Part shown: positions 1 to 11,274 of the stretch, piece by piece
Position numbering within the stretch: the first letter of the stretch is position 1
Layout of the letters: every line of letters starts with the position of its first letter
Assembly (NCBI GenBank): GCA_018907035.1
Contig: JACCIC010000064.1
Location: 1,844,501-1,908,500, forward strand
From: Sycobia sp. Sy_11
Taxonomy: Eukaryota > Arthropoda > Insecta > Hymenoptera > Epichrysomallidae
Reading direction: 5' to 3'
DNA length: 64,000 bases
Notes under the pieces: model-generated
Seen by the model: only the letters and a program-made list of their open reading frames with translations
The model's database searches: none
What the model was told of the DNA's origin: nothing
Program-made: the position numbers and the translations under genes

Positions 1-1500
1 CCATGTTTCTGCTACCAACCGCGTTACCGTTTCCAGAACATAAGAAGCACACAGGACTGGCTTTACAGTTAGCCCATCTGTGACCCTTCTGCTCGCAGTG
101 GTAGCAATAGATGCTTCGATCCCGCCTTCGTATGCAACAATTCACGAGGTCAATTTTCACCAGTTTCATCCAATTTCGTGGCAGCGATCTCATCCAAAAG
201 GACGATAGCAGCCCGTTACTCCACCGTGTTAAATTTGATCAGTTTGACCTCAAGCGGTCCTCGATAATCAGGAAGTTTGCCCTTGAGGATCTCACGCACC
301 TTCTCCTCCGTCAAGCAGCAGTCTAGGTCCTTGATTCCCAGGCTTGCCCTGGTGATCAGTTCGCTAAAAGCACCAATATGACCTGCTGCTTTCAACAGCG
401 CTTCAGCCAGAGCTCTTCGATCTTCGGATTTGATGTTTCTCAGTCAACACCTTTCCCGTTTGGTGCGTCGGATGGCTCTAACATCCACACTCCTCAGGCT
501 TAACATCTGCATGAAGTGATTCTAACACTTCAGGGTAGCACTTCCCTTCTGCCGGTCTAATAGCGATGGTGTCAGGACGCATCCTGCGCTTTAGTTTTTT
601 CAATTCTTTAGCCCCGCCATTGTTGGTTACAGTGTTATCTCTTTTGTGCTGGGGAGTCACCACAGTCTTCGTAGATTTCTGATTCTTCTAGGCCTGCGAA
701 TGATCTTTTTAGCTACGATCATGCCCCAGTTTTCTCCATCCTGTTTATCCATTTTTTTTTCTTTATCAGCGTTGGTATTAGTAACATCTGAAAGGCTGGA
801 TACCGCTCTCTTGTTGCCGGCATCTCCTCCTTATGTCGTTGCAGCCGCTGTTTTTGCGATGCTCTTCTTCCACATCATTGGTCTGACGTTCATGTACTGA
901 ACGTGATCAATCAACTCTTCCACTTTAGGTAGGCGTTTCTTAATATCTTTTTTGATGTTCGGCAGTCTCTTGAGTGCTTTCATCATTTCCTTTACTAATT
1001 GGGTCAATTTTAGCAACGTGCCCTGCTTATGTGTTAAATCAGCCTTTTCTTCTGCACTATTGCTAGGCCCAGTCAGAGTGTCTATGAACTTTGGCGGTGC
1101 GCATCTCCGCTTCTTGTCTGTTGTCTTTTTTGTCCATCCTGTAAATTTTACAATTTCGTCCCTGTACGTGGCCGGCCTACATGGACCCTTCAACATCGAG
1201 CACATCAAACGGCTTCCCAACTCTGCCTCTTCTAACTCGAACTTTCCACCCGAAGAAAGATGTTTCGCTCTTAGCGGAGTTTTCTGTTGGCATCGCACGG
1301 CAAAACGCACTTGCCGTGTGCCAATTTACTGAAGATGACTAGACGCCAGCGGCCCGTCTTGTCACCAGCATGAGCCAATGATGATTCGGGTTGCACAAGT
1401 GTGCAATTGAAAGCTCTCCTCTCCACCCTTGAACACCTTCTATGTTATTGTCTCATTGTAATGGAAGGCAGGCTCGGCATCTGGGTACCACCTTCTTGAA
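1..1500 (-). pseudogene. non-LTR retrotransposon ORF1 (gag-like), decayed
   Basis: Minus-strand reading shows a broken gag-like ORF1. The largest piece is 831-1310, a lysine-rich basic segment with a likely coiled-coil helix (LTQLVKEMMKALKRLPNIKK). Further downstream on the minus strand come a segment of about 60 residues with one stop (330-150) and zinc knuckles of form CYHCEQKGHRWANC followed by CFLC near 120-40. Two or three CCHC knuckles after a small structured domain is the arrangement of ORF1 in the R1/I/Jockey group of non-LTR retrotransposons. The element runs off the left edge, so the endonuclease-RT ORF2 is not visible. Several stops and frame changes make it non-functional. The exact clade is inference. 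Confidence 0.6.
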
Positions 1501-1569
1501 CGTGGATGACATTGGGGTCAGCATGTAGATCGAAATATTTTCGTTCTCGATGCATTTCGCTTATAATGA

Positions 1570-2600
1570 CTGTTGACCGTTATAGGGAGGGGCGCGAAGG
1601 GTTACTCATGCGTTTAGCGGTCCTCCTAGGCCCAACTCCGTATTTAATAACACTCAAACGTGCGTTACTCAGCGGCGAGTAATAGATATTATAGATATAT
1701 AGTTATAGTATAGTGAATAAATAACGCGCGTAGTTCAATGTCAAATAAAAGCTAGTCTACTTGTATTATATAATAATATAGCTAGGTACTAACAGTGGTC
1801 AGTAAATAAATAAACGACAAATAACAACCGACAAAATTATACTTTAAAATGAAATAGTGTACTTTTCGCTCGTATAAAAGTGCGCTATTTTTCGATAGAA
1901 GTCCTGTTCATTTTCGGCACTTGCTGAGGAAGGCATCTCTCAAGTAAAGAAAGGGAAGCAGCAAAATTCGACCGACCGAACTGTCATCTCCCGGTAAGAA
2001 CTCTTCATTCAAGAAAATGCGCTCCCATGCTAACAAAAAATACCACACCGAGCGACACTCGAGAAGGCCAACGAAAGAGGAAAAATTCTATTTGTGAGTA
2101 AAGGCGCTCCTTTGTCAGAAATATAATTAGAAAATATATTATTGACGAAGTGTTCGTCGGAATAATATATTAAACACCGTAGGGTATTCCGTTTATCTGT
2201 AAAAAGTTAAAAGTCAGTTTTTATCTTTGAGAAAAGGCGCTCCTTTGTCAGAGATAAAATGAAATAAGTATTAATGACGATGCGCTCCTCGAATTAATAC
2301 ACACCGACCGCCGAGAAATTGTAAAATCAGTCAAAAAGGTAAAAAGTTAAAGTCAGATTTTATCTTTGAGAAGAGGCACTCCTTTGTCAGTGATAAAATT
2401 AACGAGGTACTAATGACGATGCGCTCCTCGAATTAATACAACTAGAATAATACAGAATGATAGTAAAGTGTTGATAAATCGTCAAGATAGGGAAATCCGT
2501 GTAATTAAAGTTTTACTGGAAAAGACGCGACGTTTCTCCGAATCTAAATTGTAGCGACACATGTCGAAAGTAAATAATATATACTAGAAAAACAAATAAG
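1570..2600 (+). mobile_element. LTR-like block (solo LTR candidate) with TATA box
   Basis: No ORF lies in this block. It has a TATA box (tataaaag, 1873-1880), a likely start site about 30 bp later, and then a series of hairpins (see 2080-2445). This resembles the U3-R-U5 order of an insect LTR. The same hairpin type occurs downstream of the TATA box in the LTR of the gypsy element at 48.6-51.6 kb. I could not fix the ends: a TG...CA pair near 1568 and 2563 is possible, but no target duplication is clear. No primer site or gag follows, so a solo LTR is the simplest reading. Confidence 0.5.
2080..2445 (+). repeat. array of hairpins with CGCT loops
   Basis: Five or six consecutive inverted repeats follow each other. 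Three carry the inner hairpin AAAGG-CGCT-CCTTT or a close variant (near 2103, 2232 and 2374), enclosed by outer stems such as TTTTATCT/AGATAAAA. Two carry GATG-CGCT-CCTC (near 2281 and 2419) inside a perfect GTATTAAT/ATTAATAC stem. One (about 2138-2171) has an 11-bp perfect stem AATATATTATT/AATAATATATT with GACGA/TCGTC inside but no CGCT loop. The units alternate with a period of roughly 130-140 bp. Confidence 0.75.
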
Positions 2601-2842
2601 AAATCAAAACTAATAGAATCACACATAATTGTAAGTATTTACTTAATACTGTAATAAATTTATAATTAACTAATAAAAGCGTATAATAATTTTTAAATAA
2701 GATCAGGCATTCCTGAATAATTTAAAAATTAATAATTTTATATTATTGAGAAGGGACCCCTCGGAATGGTATAAGAATTTAAGTACGATAAATTGCGAGA
2801 AAGCGAAAAATCCGGCTGTGGAAATAGACAACCAAAGTAAAT

Positions 2843-2843
<1 letters not shown>

Positions 2844-2915
<72 letters not shown>
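2844..2915. repeat. (GA)n microsatellite
   Basis: An uninterrupted run of about 36 GA units. It gives a meaningless Ser/Leu reading frame on the minus strand. Confidence 0.95.
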
Positions 2916-2917
<2 letters not shown>

Positions 2918-3440
2918 CGGTCAAAGCCGAATAGCCGATAATAGGATTAGGAATTTAATTCGCGACGAAATACGCGGAAATATAAAATTAAAATCTGAAA
3001 GAAATTATTAAATAATACAATATTTTTTGTTTTTTGTTGTTGTTGTTTATTCTTGGGTGACTAGCGAGATCAAGGCAGAATAGCCGACTAAACTACTGTT
3101 CTTTAATTTGAACAAAATCCTTGGACATAAAACAAAGTAATATTGTCTTTAATTTTCGAAATAACCTGTTGCTCATTTTCTCGCATACTTTGATCCATTT
3201 TATGGAATAATTTTGAGTTGCATAAAAATTCTGCAAACAAAACATTTAGATCATAATAAAATAAATTTTTTATGTTCTATTTTTTATATTCATCTTTACT
3301 CTAAAGCTAATACATATCGAGATAAACTATCTATCTATTTATCATATTTTAAACATGTATTCTAAGCGGTCAGGGTTAGATGATAGGGCTATTTTTCTTG
3401 CAAATTAAAAAAAAATGGCACAAAGATAGTTACCAACAAT

Positions 3441-3613
<173 letters not shown>

Positions 3614-3800
3614 CTAATTTATAAAGTCAAAGCATGTTTTTGTTTGTAAAGGATAAACAAAAAACTACTGAACCGATTGCTCTGAACTTTCGACAAATAG
3701 ATTATATATTGGTATGGGAAGGACATAGACTATGTTTTTGTTGAAACTCATTTATTAAAAAATCGAGTATATTTAAAAATTAAAGTGCATAGCTGCGATC
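3614..3800 (+). mobile_element. Helitron-like 5' end, copy 1 (fragment)
   Basis: The sequence begins actaatttataaagtcaaag and contains the motif aaactactgaaccgattgct and a doubt-free match to two longer copies at 44.64-45.29 and 58.58-59.28 kb. The start, TACTAATNTTATAAAG followed by ACTACTGAACCGATT and GAAATTTGG, is the form I know from the 5' ends of many insect Helitrons. No Rep/helicase is present, so this is a non-autonomous fragment. The family assignment is from recalled motif form only. Confidence 0.5.
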
Positions 3801-3839
3801 CCCTTCAAATTAGTCCGCTCCCGCATCTATATATTTATA

Positions 3840-4194
3840 TCAGCATGTTTTCCAGTTTTCGTAACAATTGTGGAACACTTCTTGTGGGACCTCTCCTAGT
3901 ACCCTCGTCAAAAATTCTTGAATATCTTCAATGGAGTCAAAATGTCGACATTTGACGAATTCTTTCAAATGGGAAAAGAGGAAAAAGTCCCAGGGTGTCA
4001 TGTCCATTTTCGTGACATGCACTATTCGCACGTTGTTACAAAACATTAAATAGCTGGCGAAAAAATCATCATACAAGGGTCGTCAAGGTCTTAATCGAGA
4101 GAGTAGGGATCTACTATTACGGTGGTGGAGTTACAGGTTTGTAATGTTACCACAGGCCGAGAAATAAAATTCGCATTACTTAATTGTCTGACCT

Positions 4195-4196
<2 letters not shown>
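3840..4196 (-). pseudogene. mariner deletion derivative (C-terminus plus 5' end)
   Basis: The minus-strand frame at 3840-4076 encodes the end of a mariner transposase: the segment with the third catalytic Asp (MTPWDFFLFSHLKEF) and the usual C-terminal helix region (VFHNCYENW). The sequence at 4177-4196 (ttacttaattgtctgacctc) is the same terminal motif found at the ends of mariner fragments near 59.77 and 62.61 kb, so it is the element's 5' terminus. The middle of the transposase is missing. Confidence 0.6.
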
Positions 4197-4308
<112 letters not shown>

Positions 4309-4526
4309 AGTTAAATAACTATGATTTGAGAACCCGAAGCTTATAGTCCGAAGATTACGAACGAATACGCGAGAACCACAAAATATTGATAAAGGAAAGT
4401 AAAGCAATTGAACAAGAGGAGTTAATTGAGGTACTTGTTTATTTAAACGTCTTTACAGCTTCCGATCCCGACAGAGTGTCGCATCGCCGATTCTTCATTC
4501 ATTTATACACTTCAGTGTCTTTGTCT
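4309..4526 (-). repeat. 3' LTR of errantivirus-like gypsy element
   Basis: This block matches 9402-9616 in the same orientation, with shared agttaaataact at one end and cttcagtgtctttgtc at the other and only scattered substitutions or small gaps between. On the minus strand it carries a TATA-like tataaatg near the start, as expected for an LTR promoter. The two LTRs bracket gag, pol and an env remnant read on the minus strand, so this low-coordinate copy is the 3' LTR. Confidence 0.85.
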
Positions 4527-4940
4527 TTTCTTGTTCGAAGAAAATTTTGTTCCTGTATTATGAGGGTAACGGTGATTTCGAAGTGATTAAATTTTGTATT
4601 TTCATTTTTCAGCCTCCATGTCATGTTTAATAAATTTCTATTAATAACATCAGTGTTGCTATTGATCTCTTTGCTTATCTTGTTCACTATGCTTATTGAT
4701 TTATTTAATGTAATGATATCTTCCTGTTATTGATGATCAAGTAAATTTAAATAGTTATTTCTTCTCTCCAGGTCTGTAGCGTCTGGGTTTCCGAAAATAT
4801 ATTTGACTGCTGTACCTAACCCTTCAAAGAGACCTCTCTTCAATCTTTCGCTTTATGGTGTTATTTGTTGTATATCCTGTTGTATTTCTTTACATAATAT
4901 CGAGGCTTGTTTTAACAAGTTGGATTCCTGAAGTTCTCAT
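4499..4940 (-). pseudogene. env remnant of errantivirus-like gypsy (fusion subunit part)
   Basis: The minus-strand reading between the pol end and the 3' LTR shows an env-like segment. It has a furin-type site (RLKR) followed at once by a glycine-rich hydrophobic stretch (GLFEGLGTAVKYIFG), then a helical, Asn/Ile-rich segment (ITLNKSISIVNKISKEINSN). A basic cleavage site directly before GLxxGLG is characteristic of errantivirus env proteins, which are related to baculovirus F fusion proteins and act in membrane fusion. Two in-frame stops are present, the surface-subunit part is missing, and the frame runs into the LTR, so it is a dead fragment. Its presence separates this element from simple env-less gypsy elements. 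Confidence 0.7.
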
Positions 4941-5004
4941 CAAGAGGATAATATTGAATAACTAGTTAAAATTTCTTCATAGGTTTGCGTTAACGTTGTT
5001 AAAT

Positions 5005-5256
5005 TTATCGGAAAGTGTAAATAATGATAATTTGCAATAATTCTTCCTGTTCCTTGCTGGTAAGCATAGTATGTTTTATCGGTATCGATGACTTGTTACA
5101 AGAGTCGTGGTGATTATTATCAAGAGTGTCGTCTTCATCCTTCTGTAAAAGAAAGGAAGGCTTTCTTACTCTTTTAGCACTCCGCAGGTCATAGCGGTGT
5201 GGTTGTCCGTGTATATAACATTCTACTGAAGGGCCTTTTTGTTGTTCTACAAGCAA
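5005..5256 (-). pseudogene. pol C-terminal tail of gypsy element
   Basis: A short open frame of 83 residues follows the integrase region. It contains a basic, Arg-rich patch (RYDLRSAKRVRKPSFLLQ) and an acidic tail. Position directly after integrase and the RYxLR motif fit the C-terminal extension of gypsy-group integrases. It is in a different frame from the integrase pieces, so a frameshift separates them. Confidence 0.5.
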
Positions 5257-5313
5257 TTTTTGATAGCGAGGCGCAGTTTTATCGCGTTGCTATTGATGTG
5301 TTTTAATATAAAT

Positions 5314-6060
5314 TTACTTACTTTCAAGCGCCTGATTTGATTTATCAGGTAAATTTTGTTGCCTTTTCTGTTTATTATATAGCTTGTCATAAAAAGGTAG
5401 AATTTCGTTTTTTCGAATCTCATTGTATTTTTCAATTACGTCTGCTTCCGGTTCAATAATATGTTTATGTAATTCGTCATACGGTCCATATAGAAGTGTA
5501 AATGGTGCGAATTTTGTACAATAGTGAATGCTTTGATTATATATAAGTATGACCGAGGTCATATGATTTTAAATAATTTCGTTGGGATTTTGAGTCACCA
5601 AAATGCCTAATTTCTCTCTCTGAGTAGAATGTAGCCTTTCGATTGGACCATTAGATGTGTGTCTTGACGGTCGTTTGGTCGTATTCGATCTTATGAATTT
5701 TGCAAAATTCTCTAAATACTGCCGAGTTAAACTCACTTCCATTATCGGTAGTAATTTTGTCGGGAAACCCATGGTGAGATGCGAAATATCTTAATTTATT
5801 TAATACTGTAATAACCTTTCCGTCGGATAAAAGATAAGCTTGAGCGTATTTCGAAAAGATATCAATTATAGCCAGAAATTTTTCTTTATTCACGTGAAAA
5901 ATATCTATATGTATATGTTGAAGTGGTCTGTTAGCAATAACGGGGCCGTAATTATCAGTCTTATAGGGTCTTCTCTCTTATTTGTGTTCTAAACATACTT
6001 CGCATTGATTAATATAATTCTGAATAATTCTCTCCATATTTAGTATATAAAATTTCTTCT
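5314..6060 (-). pseudogene. gypsy integrase, frameshifted
   Basis: Three overlapping minus-strand frames together cover an integrase. Near 6040-5960 there is the second part of the HHCC zinc module (CEVCLEHK). The catalytic core follows with its first Asp in the [17 protein letters not shown] region (5890), its second in TTDNGSEFN (about 5743) and the Glu in GPIERLHST (about 5640). The DDE residues are therefore all visible. Two frame changes (near 5650 and 5565) and a stop break the protein. The downstream part (5314-5562) is the usual C-terminal region (FTLLYGPYDE). In a live element this enzyme inserts the reverse-transcribed DNA into the host genome. Confidence 0.85.
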
Positions 6061-7906
6061 GAAAATGCGCTGTTGTTTCTTGCATTCCATTGTGATTTTT
6101 GTCATGGTATCTTTGAGTTCCTTCATAAAATTATTTTTACTTATTGAAGGTGTATAAACGCTTGTTTTCACAAATTTCAGCCTTTCATTAAAATGTTCTT
6201 TTAATATCCTATAAATAACGATTTCTAATTCCTCATTTTCGAAATAAATTCCGTATTGTTTGTCGGGTTTAACGTTTTCGTTTAGAATTTTTAGTAATTG
6301 CGCTTCTGCGTCCTTTTGATTGATTTTTACTATAAATTGTACTTTAAGTTTATCTTTAATTTCTTTTATGTCATAGTCTTTACCATGCTTCAATATTATA
6401 TTGTAATTGAAAGCGTGAATATTTCTCTCGCTTATCGGTAGTGAAAAGACCGGATCTTCGTCTGCAGTATGCACTGTTACAGCTTCGTCATTGAGCTCTT
6501 CGATCAAGTGAAGTGCAATATCAGGTGCTTCTGGTATCATTGAAAATGAATCCTCATTGTCCTCTTGGGTGTTTAGTTCAATTCTGCTTAATGCGTCAGC
6601 TACATTATTCTCCTTGCCTTTTTTGTATTTTATTTCGAAATCGTATTGCTCCATTTTCCATCGAATTAATCTCGCATTTGGTGTTTTTAGCGAACAGAGT
6701 CAGGTTAATGGTTTATATGTTTATTTTTTTCCATAAACATATGGTCGAAAGTGTCTACATGCTTCTACGATTGCGAGTAATTCTTTCTCAATCGTAGAAT
6801 AATTTTGCTCCGCTGAATTCAATGTTCTAGAGTAACATTAAATAAGGTGCTTGACTTGCGACAGTTCGGCTCCGATGCCTACGTTCGATGCATCTGAGGT
6901 AATCACGAATTGTTTAGAAAAATCCGGATATGCCAATACGGGAGTGTTTGTAATTAATTTTTTTTTTTGTTAAATGATTCTACATACTCTTGATTTTCAC
7001 AATTAATTTTCTCATCCTTTTTAAGAACTCTGGTGAGTGGCTTCGAAAATTTTGCATAATTTTTGATAAATTTTCGGTAATAACCAGTAAGTCCTAAGAA
7101 TTATTTTACTTCTTTTTGCGTTTTTGGGATAGGGTATTTGATTATAGATTGAATTTTTTCAGGGTTCGGTTAACTTCCTTCCCGTGTTATAATATGGCCT
7201 AAAAATAGGACTTCTTTCCTTAAGAATTCGCTTTTGTCCGGTCCAATTTTTAGTTCGTAATTTTTTAATTCGTCGAAAATCAGTTTTAAATGTTGTAGAT
7301 GTTCTTGGAGAGATTTAGAAAATACGACAATGTCGTCCATATAAACGAAACAAAATTTGTGTAAATATTTCCTTAAAACTTTATCCATCATTCTTTGAAA
7401 AGTTGTAGGGGCGTTTTTTAAACCGAACGGCATACGATCGTATTCGTAATGTCCGTTTTCAACGGTAAAGGCTGTTTTTTCTATTGAATTATTATTAAGC
7501 GGTATTTGATGGAAACCTTGCGTCAAAACTAATGTAGAGAAATATGTACATTTGTCCTCAATGGTTTTATCGTTGAATTTTCGATAATCTATCACCATCC
7601 TCCACTTCCTTTTTCCACTTGCATCTTGTTTTTTGGGAAAAATCCAAACGGGCGAAGCGTACGGTGAATTACTTCGTCGTTTAATAACTTTCTTATTTCC
7701 TCCTGTATAGCTTCCTTCAAATGATATGGATACCTAAAACTCTTGACATATATTGAGTGATCGTTTCTTGTTCTGATAGTGTGAATCACTGCTGTGATTG
7801 CGGACAGCTTATCGTTTTCGCTGTAGAAGCAATCTTTATACCTGTAATATAGTCTGATAATGTTTTGCTTTTCTTCATTATTCATATGATCAGTCCTTAT
7901 TTGCAT
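6040..7906 (-). pseudogene. gypsy reverse transcriptase and RNase H, frameshifted
   Basis: On the minus strand 7906-7592 gives the RT fingers with [20 protein letters not shown], then a frameshift near 7600 leads into 7598-7170, which has [11 protein letters not shown], the palm segment GFHQIPLNN, and the catalytic box [13 protein letters not shown] (YMDD variant of YxDD), then the thumb [10 protein letters not shown]. RNase H lies between about 7160 and 6650 in broken frames. The end of RNase H is in the long frame 6654-6040 (KKGKENNVADALSRI), the typical RNase H border motif of Ty3/gypsy elements. The order PR-RT-RH-IN is that of Ty3/gypsy. Breaks exclude activity. Confidence 0.9.
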
Positions 7907-7975
7907 TTTTATTTCTTGATGATGATTTAGAGTCGTCTTTTTACATTTTTCTGGTAAGTTATGTAAATAATTTAT

Positions 7976-8335
7976 TTAAAACTTTACTGTACCGAACATC
8001 TGAGTTTTATAATTTATATTTGCTTGTAATTTTCGCAAATCTTTATGTCCAATTAAGCAGTCATACGTGGAGTGCCATGATGTTATTAAAAAGGTGATTG
8101 GTGTATTATCTCCGAATTCGCGTACAATTGGGAATGTAAGTGCGTCTGTACCTCGTATTACCTTATGCACTGATTTAACTTCAAAATTATGCGGAAAGAT
8201 ATATTTGGAAAATAATTTATAGGCTATTTTTGGATTAATAATTGTAGACAAGGCTCCAGAATCTATAAGAATTTTTAACGGTGGATTTGTTGTTATTATG
8301 TGGGGTAATTGGGGGCAATTTCCAATATTATTCAA
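7976..8335 (-). pseudogene. gypsy aspartic protease
   Basis: The minus-strand frame carries LKILIDSGALSTIINPKIAY, matching the retroviral-type aspartic protease active site (DSG in place of DTG, followed by hydrophobic-Ser/Thr), and a distal flap region (DCLIGHKDLRKLQANI) that fits the usual ILG-D-L motif. It precedes the RT in the same element and strand. In the live element it would mature the Gag-Pol polyprotein. Confidence 0.75.
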
Positions 8336-8686
8336 ATTTACTACCTCCTCTTCTTAAAAATTTTCATAGGTTAAATTTTGCTCTTCGAGACAAGCTGTTT
8401 CATCCTGCATTTTCTCTTCGTTTGGGAGTTCTTCCGTATAAATTTCCTCCTCTGGTATGTTTTCATGGTTATGTAATTCTTCCGAAAGAAAATTCGGTGG
8501 GCCGGTGGTTTTGAAAAAGTTACTGTCTCTTGATCGTATATTATTCTATGTCGCTGAATTGATATTTCAACCAAAATTATTATTTGGCCTGCTCGTATTT
8601 CGGGTACTTATAGACATTGGGGTAGGTTGATAATTTTGTTGTCTAGTATTATTAAAATTTTGTTTAAAATTATTTCCAAAGGTGTT

Positions 8687-9260
8687 TCAAATGTTTGTGG
8701 GTCTAAAATTAGGTTGCACTTGAATATGTTTTTTAAATTTATTTAGACGTAGTTTTATTTCGTCAGTGTATTTATCAAAATGTTGATTAGATAATTGATA
8801 ACACGTCGTCAGTTTATTAAATAATAAATCCTCCGAACTAGGATCACTATATCTATTTATTAAAATTCTTTTGCATTCGTCCCATGTTGCGGGATTATTT
8901 GCAACAATCAAATCTAAAGCGTCACCATATATTCTCGATTTAATCAGTGCCAACAAATATACATATATCGGTCATCATTTGTGGCTAAAGCGTCTATAAA
9001 TTTATCACAAGTTTGCAAAAAATACGAAAGAAGTTTTGTTCCTCCTTCGTATTTAGGGATCGCGTCGCGCCATATACGCCATATCGCGCCAATCTAAGTT
9101 TAACTTGTTCCGTCATTTTATTAAAGACGTTCGTTTTTCTTTTCTTTCAACAATCGCATATATATATATTTATTTGGATAGATGGGATTAAGGAATTTCA
9201 AAGACTCTCTGTTTATTCTTTGAAGATTCCAGATGACTTTCTGCCTGTAGGTGGGACTTG
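8687..9260 (-). pseudogene. gypsy gag remnant
   Basis: The frame 8956-8687 reads ALIKSRIYGDALDLIVANNP, TWDECKRILINRYSDPSSED and LTTCYQLSNQHFDKYTDEIK. This is the capsid C-terminal pattern of insect gypsy Gag (a segment in which a short helix pair precedes 'RYSDPRSEDLL...'). No zinc knuckle is obvious. The N-terminal part up to the leader near 9260 is in broken frames. Assignment rests on pattern and on its place upstream of protease in the same element. Confidence 0.65.
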
Positions 9261-9401
9261 AGTTGCACGTGGTAAGTTTTCACAAAGTCAACTGCGACAA
9301 TGGGGTTGAAACACGAACTGCCTCCTTGTCGTTGATTTCCTTCAGGAAGTTTGAAGGTGAATCCTAATTCAGCAGCTTCGCAGTATCCTGTCCGCAGCGC
9401 C

Positions 9402-9616
9402 AGTTAAATAACTATATTTTGAGAAACCGTATTTATAGTCCGAAGTTTACGAACGAATACGCGAGAAACAAAATATTGATAAAGGAAAGTACAGCAATTG
9501 AACAAGAGGAGTTAATTGAAGTACTTTTTTATTTACACGTCTTTACAGCTTCAGATCCCGACAGAGTGTCGCATCGCCGATTCTTCATTCATTTATACAC
9601 TTCAGTGTCTTTGTCA
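9402..9616 (-). repeat. 5' LTR of errantivirus-like gypsy element
   Basis: Partner of the block at 4309-4526 in direct orientation. On the minus strand the LTR is followed immediately by tggcgctgcggacaggat, placed where a tRNA primer-binding site should be. Differences between the two LTRs (scattered substitutions and one-base gaps) indicate an old insertion. Confidence 0.85.
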
Positions 9617-9639
9617 TCTCTTCTTCACTGATGATCCGT

Positions 9640-10970
9640 ACGGGATGTTTAGTGTATTGCAGGTCCAGATAAAAGATAGCCTACAGAGAACAATAGGAGC
9701 TGATAAGATGCCAGACAGATCGATGCATTGGTGCATTCATGTGATTCATATAACTCGCGCGTATAGTAGTGTTCCAAACCAATTTTCAAAACCAGCATTT
9801 TTAAGGATTTTTTCTGATTCTATGAAAATTCAAAATATGCACAAAACCACTATGATATTCGTAATCAGCAACCCAAAATACATAAATAAATAAATTTTGA
9901 GCAACAGCAGGTGAGCAGAATAATTACAAGTACAGCGATAGGCTCGACGATAGCTGCAACCTATAAGTTACTCAGCACAAACGTTCAGAAACTATACTAT
10001 ATATATGCTAAGCTTCTATACAAGGATGGCAAACGATATCGTTAACAACTTATTGCTTATCTCATTATGTCCATGCGTATCTGTATGATATAATGCGTAT
10101 GATAATTAAATATATAATTTTTCAATTATATAAAGGCGAACATCTGACTTCTACACAATGTGAACATTGTAATCTGTCACTAAAAGTAACTTCAAAAAAC
10201 AATATGGTTGAACATTTAATCCATTAAATAGTATTAAACATGCTTTAATCCTGTGTATAATTTTTTATTATATTTATTCCTGTCAACAAGGATTTGAAAA
10301 TATAATTTTGATATTATAATGGGAGTTTTTCAATTCTTTCAGTTCGTACAATAAATTATGTAACACTTTAAGTACTTTTCAAGGTATTATATTATTATAT
10401 TTTTTTGCATATTATTTTTGAAGATTTGACTAATCTATTTCAAATGAATTCTAGTTTAGTGTACACAATTAATGAAAAGTAAACAATTTTCATTATGATT
10501 ATGTACTCCCACCTTCGAGTATATATATTTGAATTATTTAAGTTCAATATTGGATTTATTCACCTATTAATTTTGTGGGAACGGGCCTGGCAAGTTCATA
10601 GCTGCTTTTTTTAATAATAATGAATTATTAGAAAAAATAGCTGAAGAATGTTTACCTAAAACATCTATGATTAAAGATAATTAATTCATTTGTATGAGTC
10701 GTGAACAAAATCATGTGAAAATAAACTTGGCGATTTGTAGATGATCTCATAACATTATTGAACTGCATTTCGGTTAAAACTATTTATTTATTATTATTTT
10801 TTAGAGATTTAGATATATTTGTGTAAATTATACATGCTGTTATTTATAGGGATACATATAATATAGGAATGCATTTAGTCATTTGTTTCAATGATCCATT
10901 GTTTTAAGATGTGATTGCGTTCTATAATTTATTTTTTGTTAATCTATTTTATAAAAAAAATATTTTCTAT
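9640..10970. other. AT-rich stretch without a recognisable gene
   Basis: Both strands were read. Only short open frames without motifs are present. The stretch is likely osa intron sequence. Its right end (from about 10973) is also present at 20.58 kb as part of a duplicated block. Confidence 0.5.
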
Positions 10971-10972
10971 AA

Positions 10973-11274
10973 ATATTGTACTGGTATATGAACATTTTTT
11001 TATGAAAAGATTTATGATATACTTACATATATTTTTATGCATGTTTTTTATCTTAATACATAACTGAATTTAGAAAAATATTTCGTATAAAGTTTTTATA
11101 AAATACATATAAGATTTACAAGTTATAAATGTATTAATATCCTAAGAACATATATTATTATGTTTCCGTTCATAACATTCAGTAGGACATCTGAATAAAT
11201 CAGTGAAATGATTTTTAATTTAATTATAGAATTTTTTTTCCATAATATATTTAAAATTTTCGGAAAGTATTTTA
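10973..11274. repeat. flank duplicated at 20.58-21.32 kb
   Basis: About 300 bp, starting tactggtatatgaaca and running to the TA next to mariner-I, recurs almost unchanged at 20584-20654 plus 21074-21318, where a Penelope-like copy has split it. The flank and mariner therefore moved or were copied together. Confidence 0.85.

Noticed and set aside
2703..2924. Minus-strand Ser/Leu-repeat protein
   Set aside because: It is a translation of the (GA)n microsatellite and has no conserved part.
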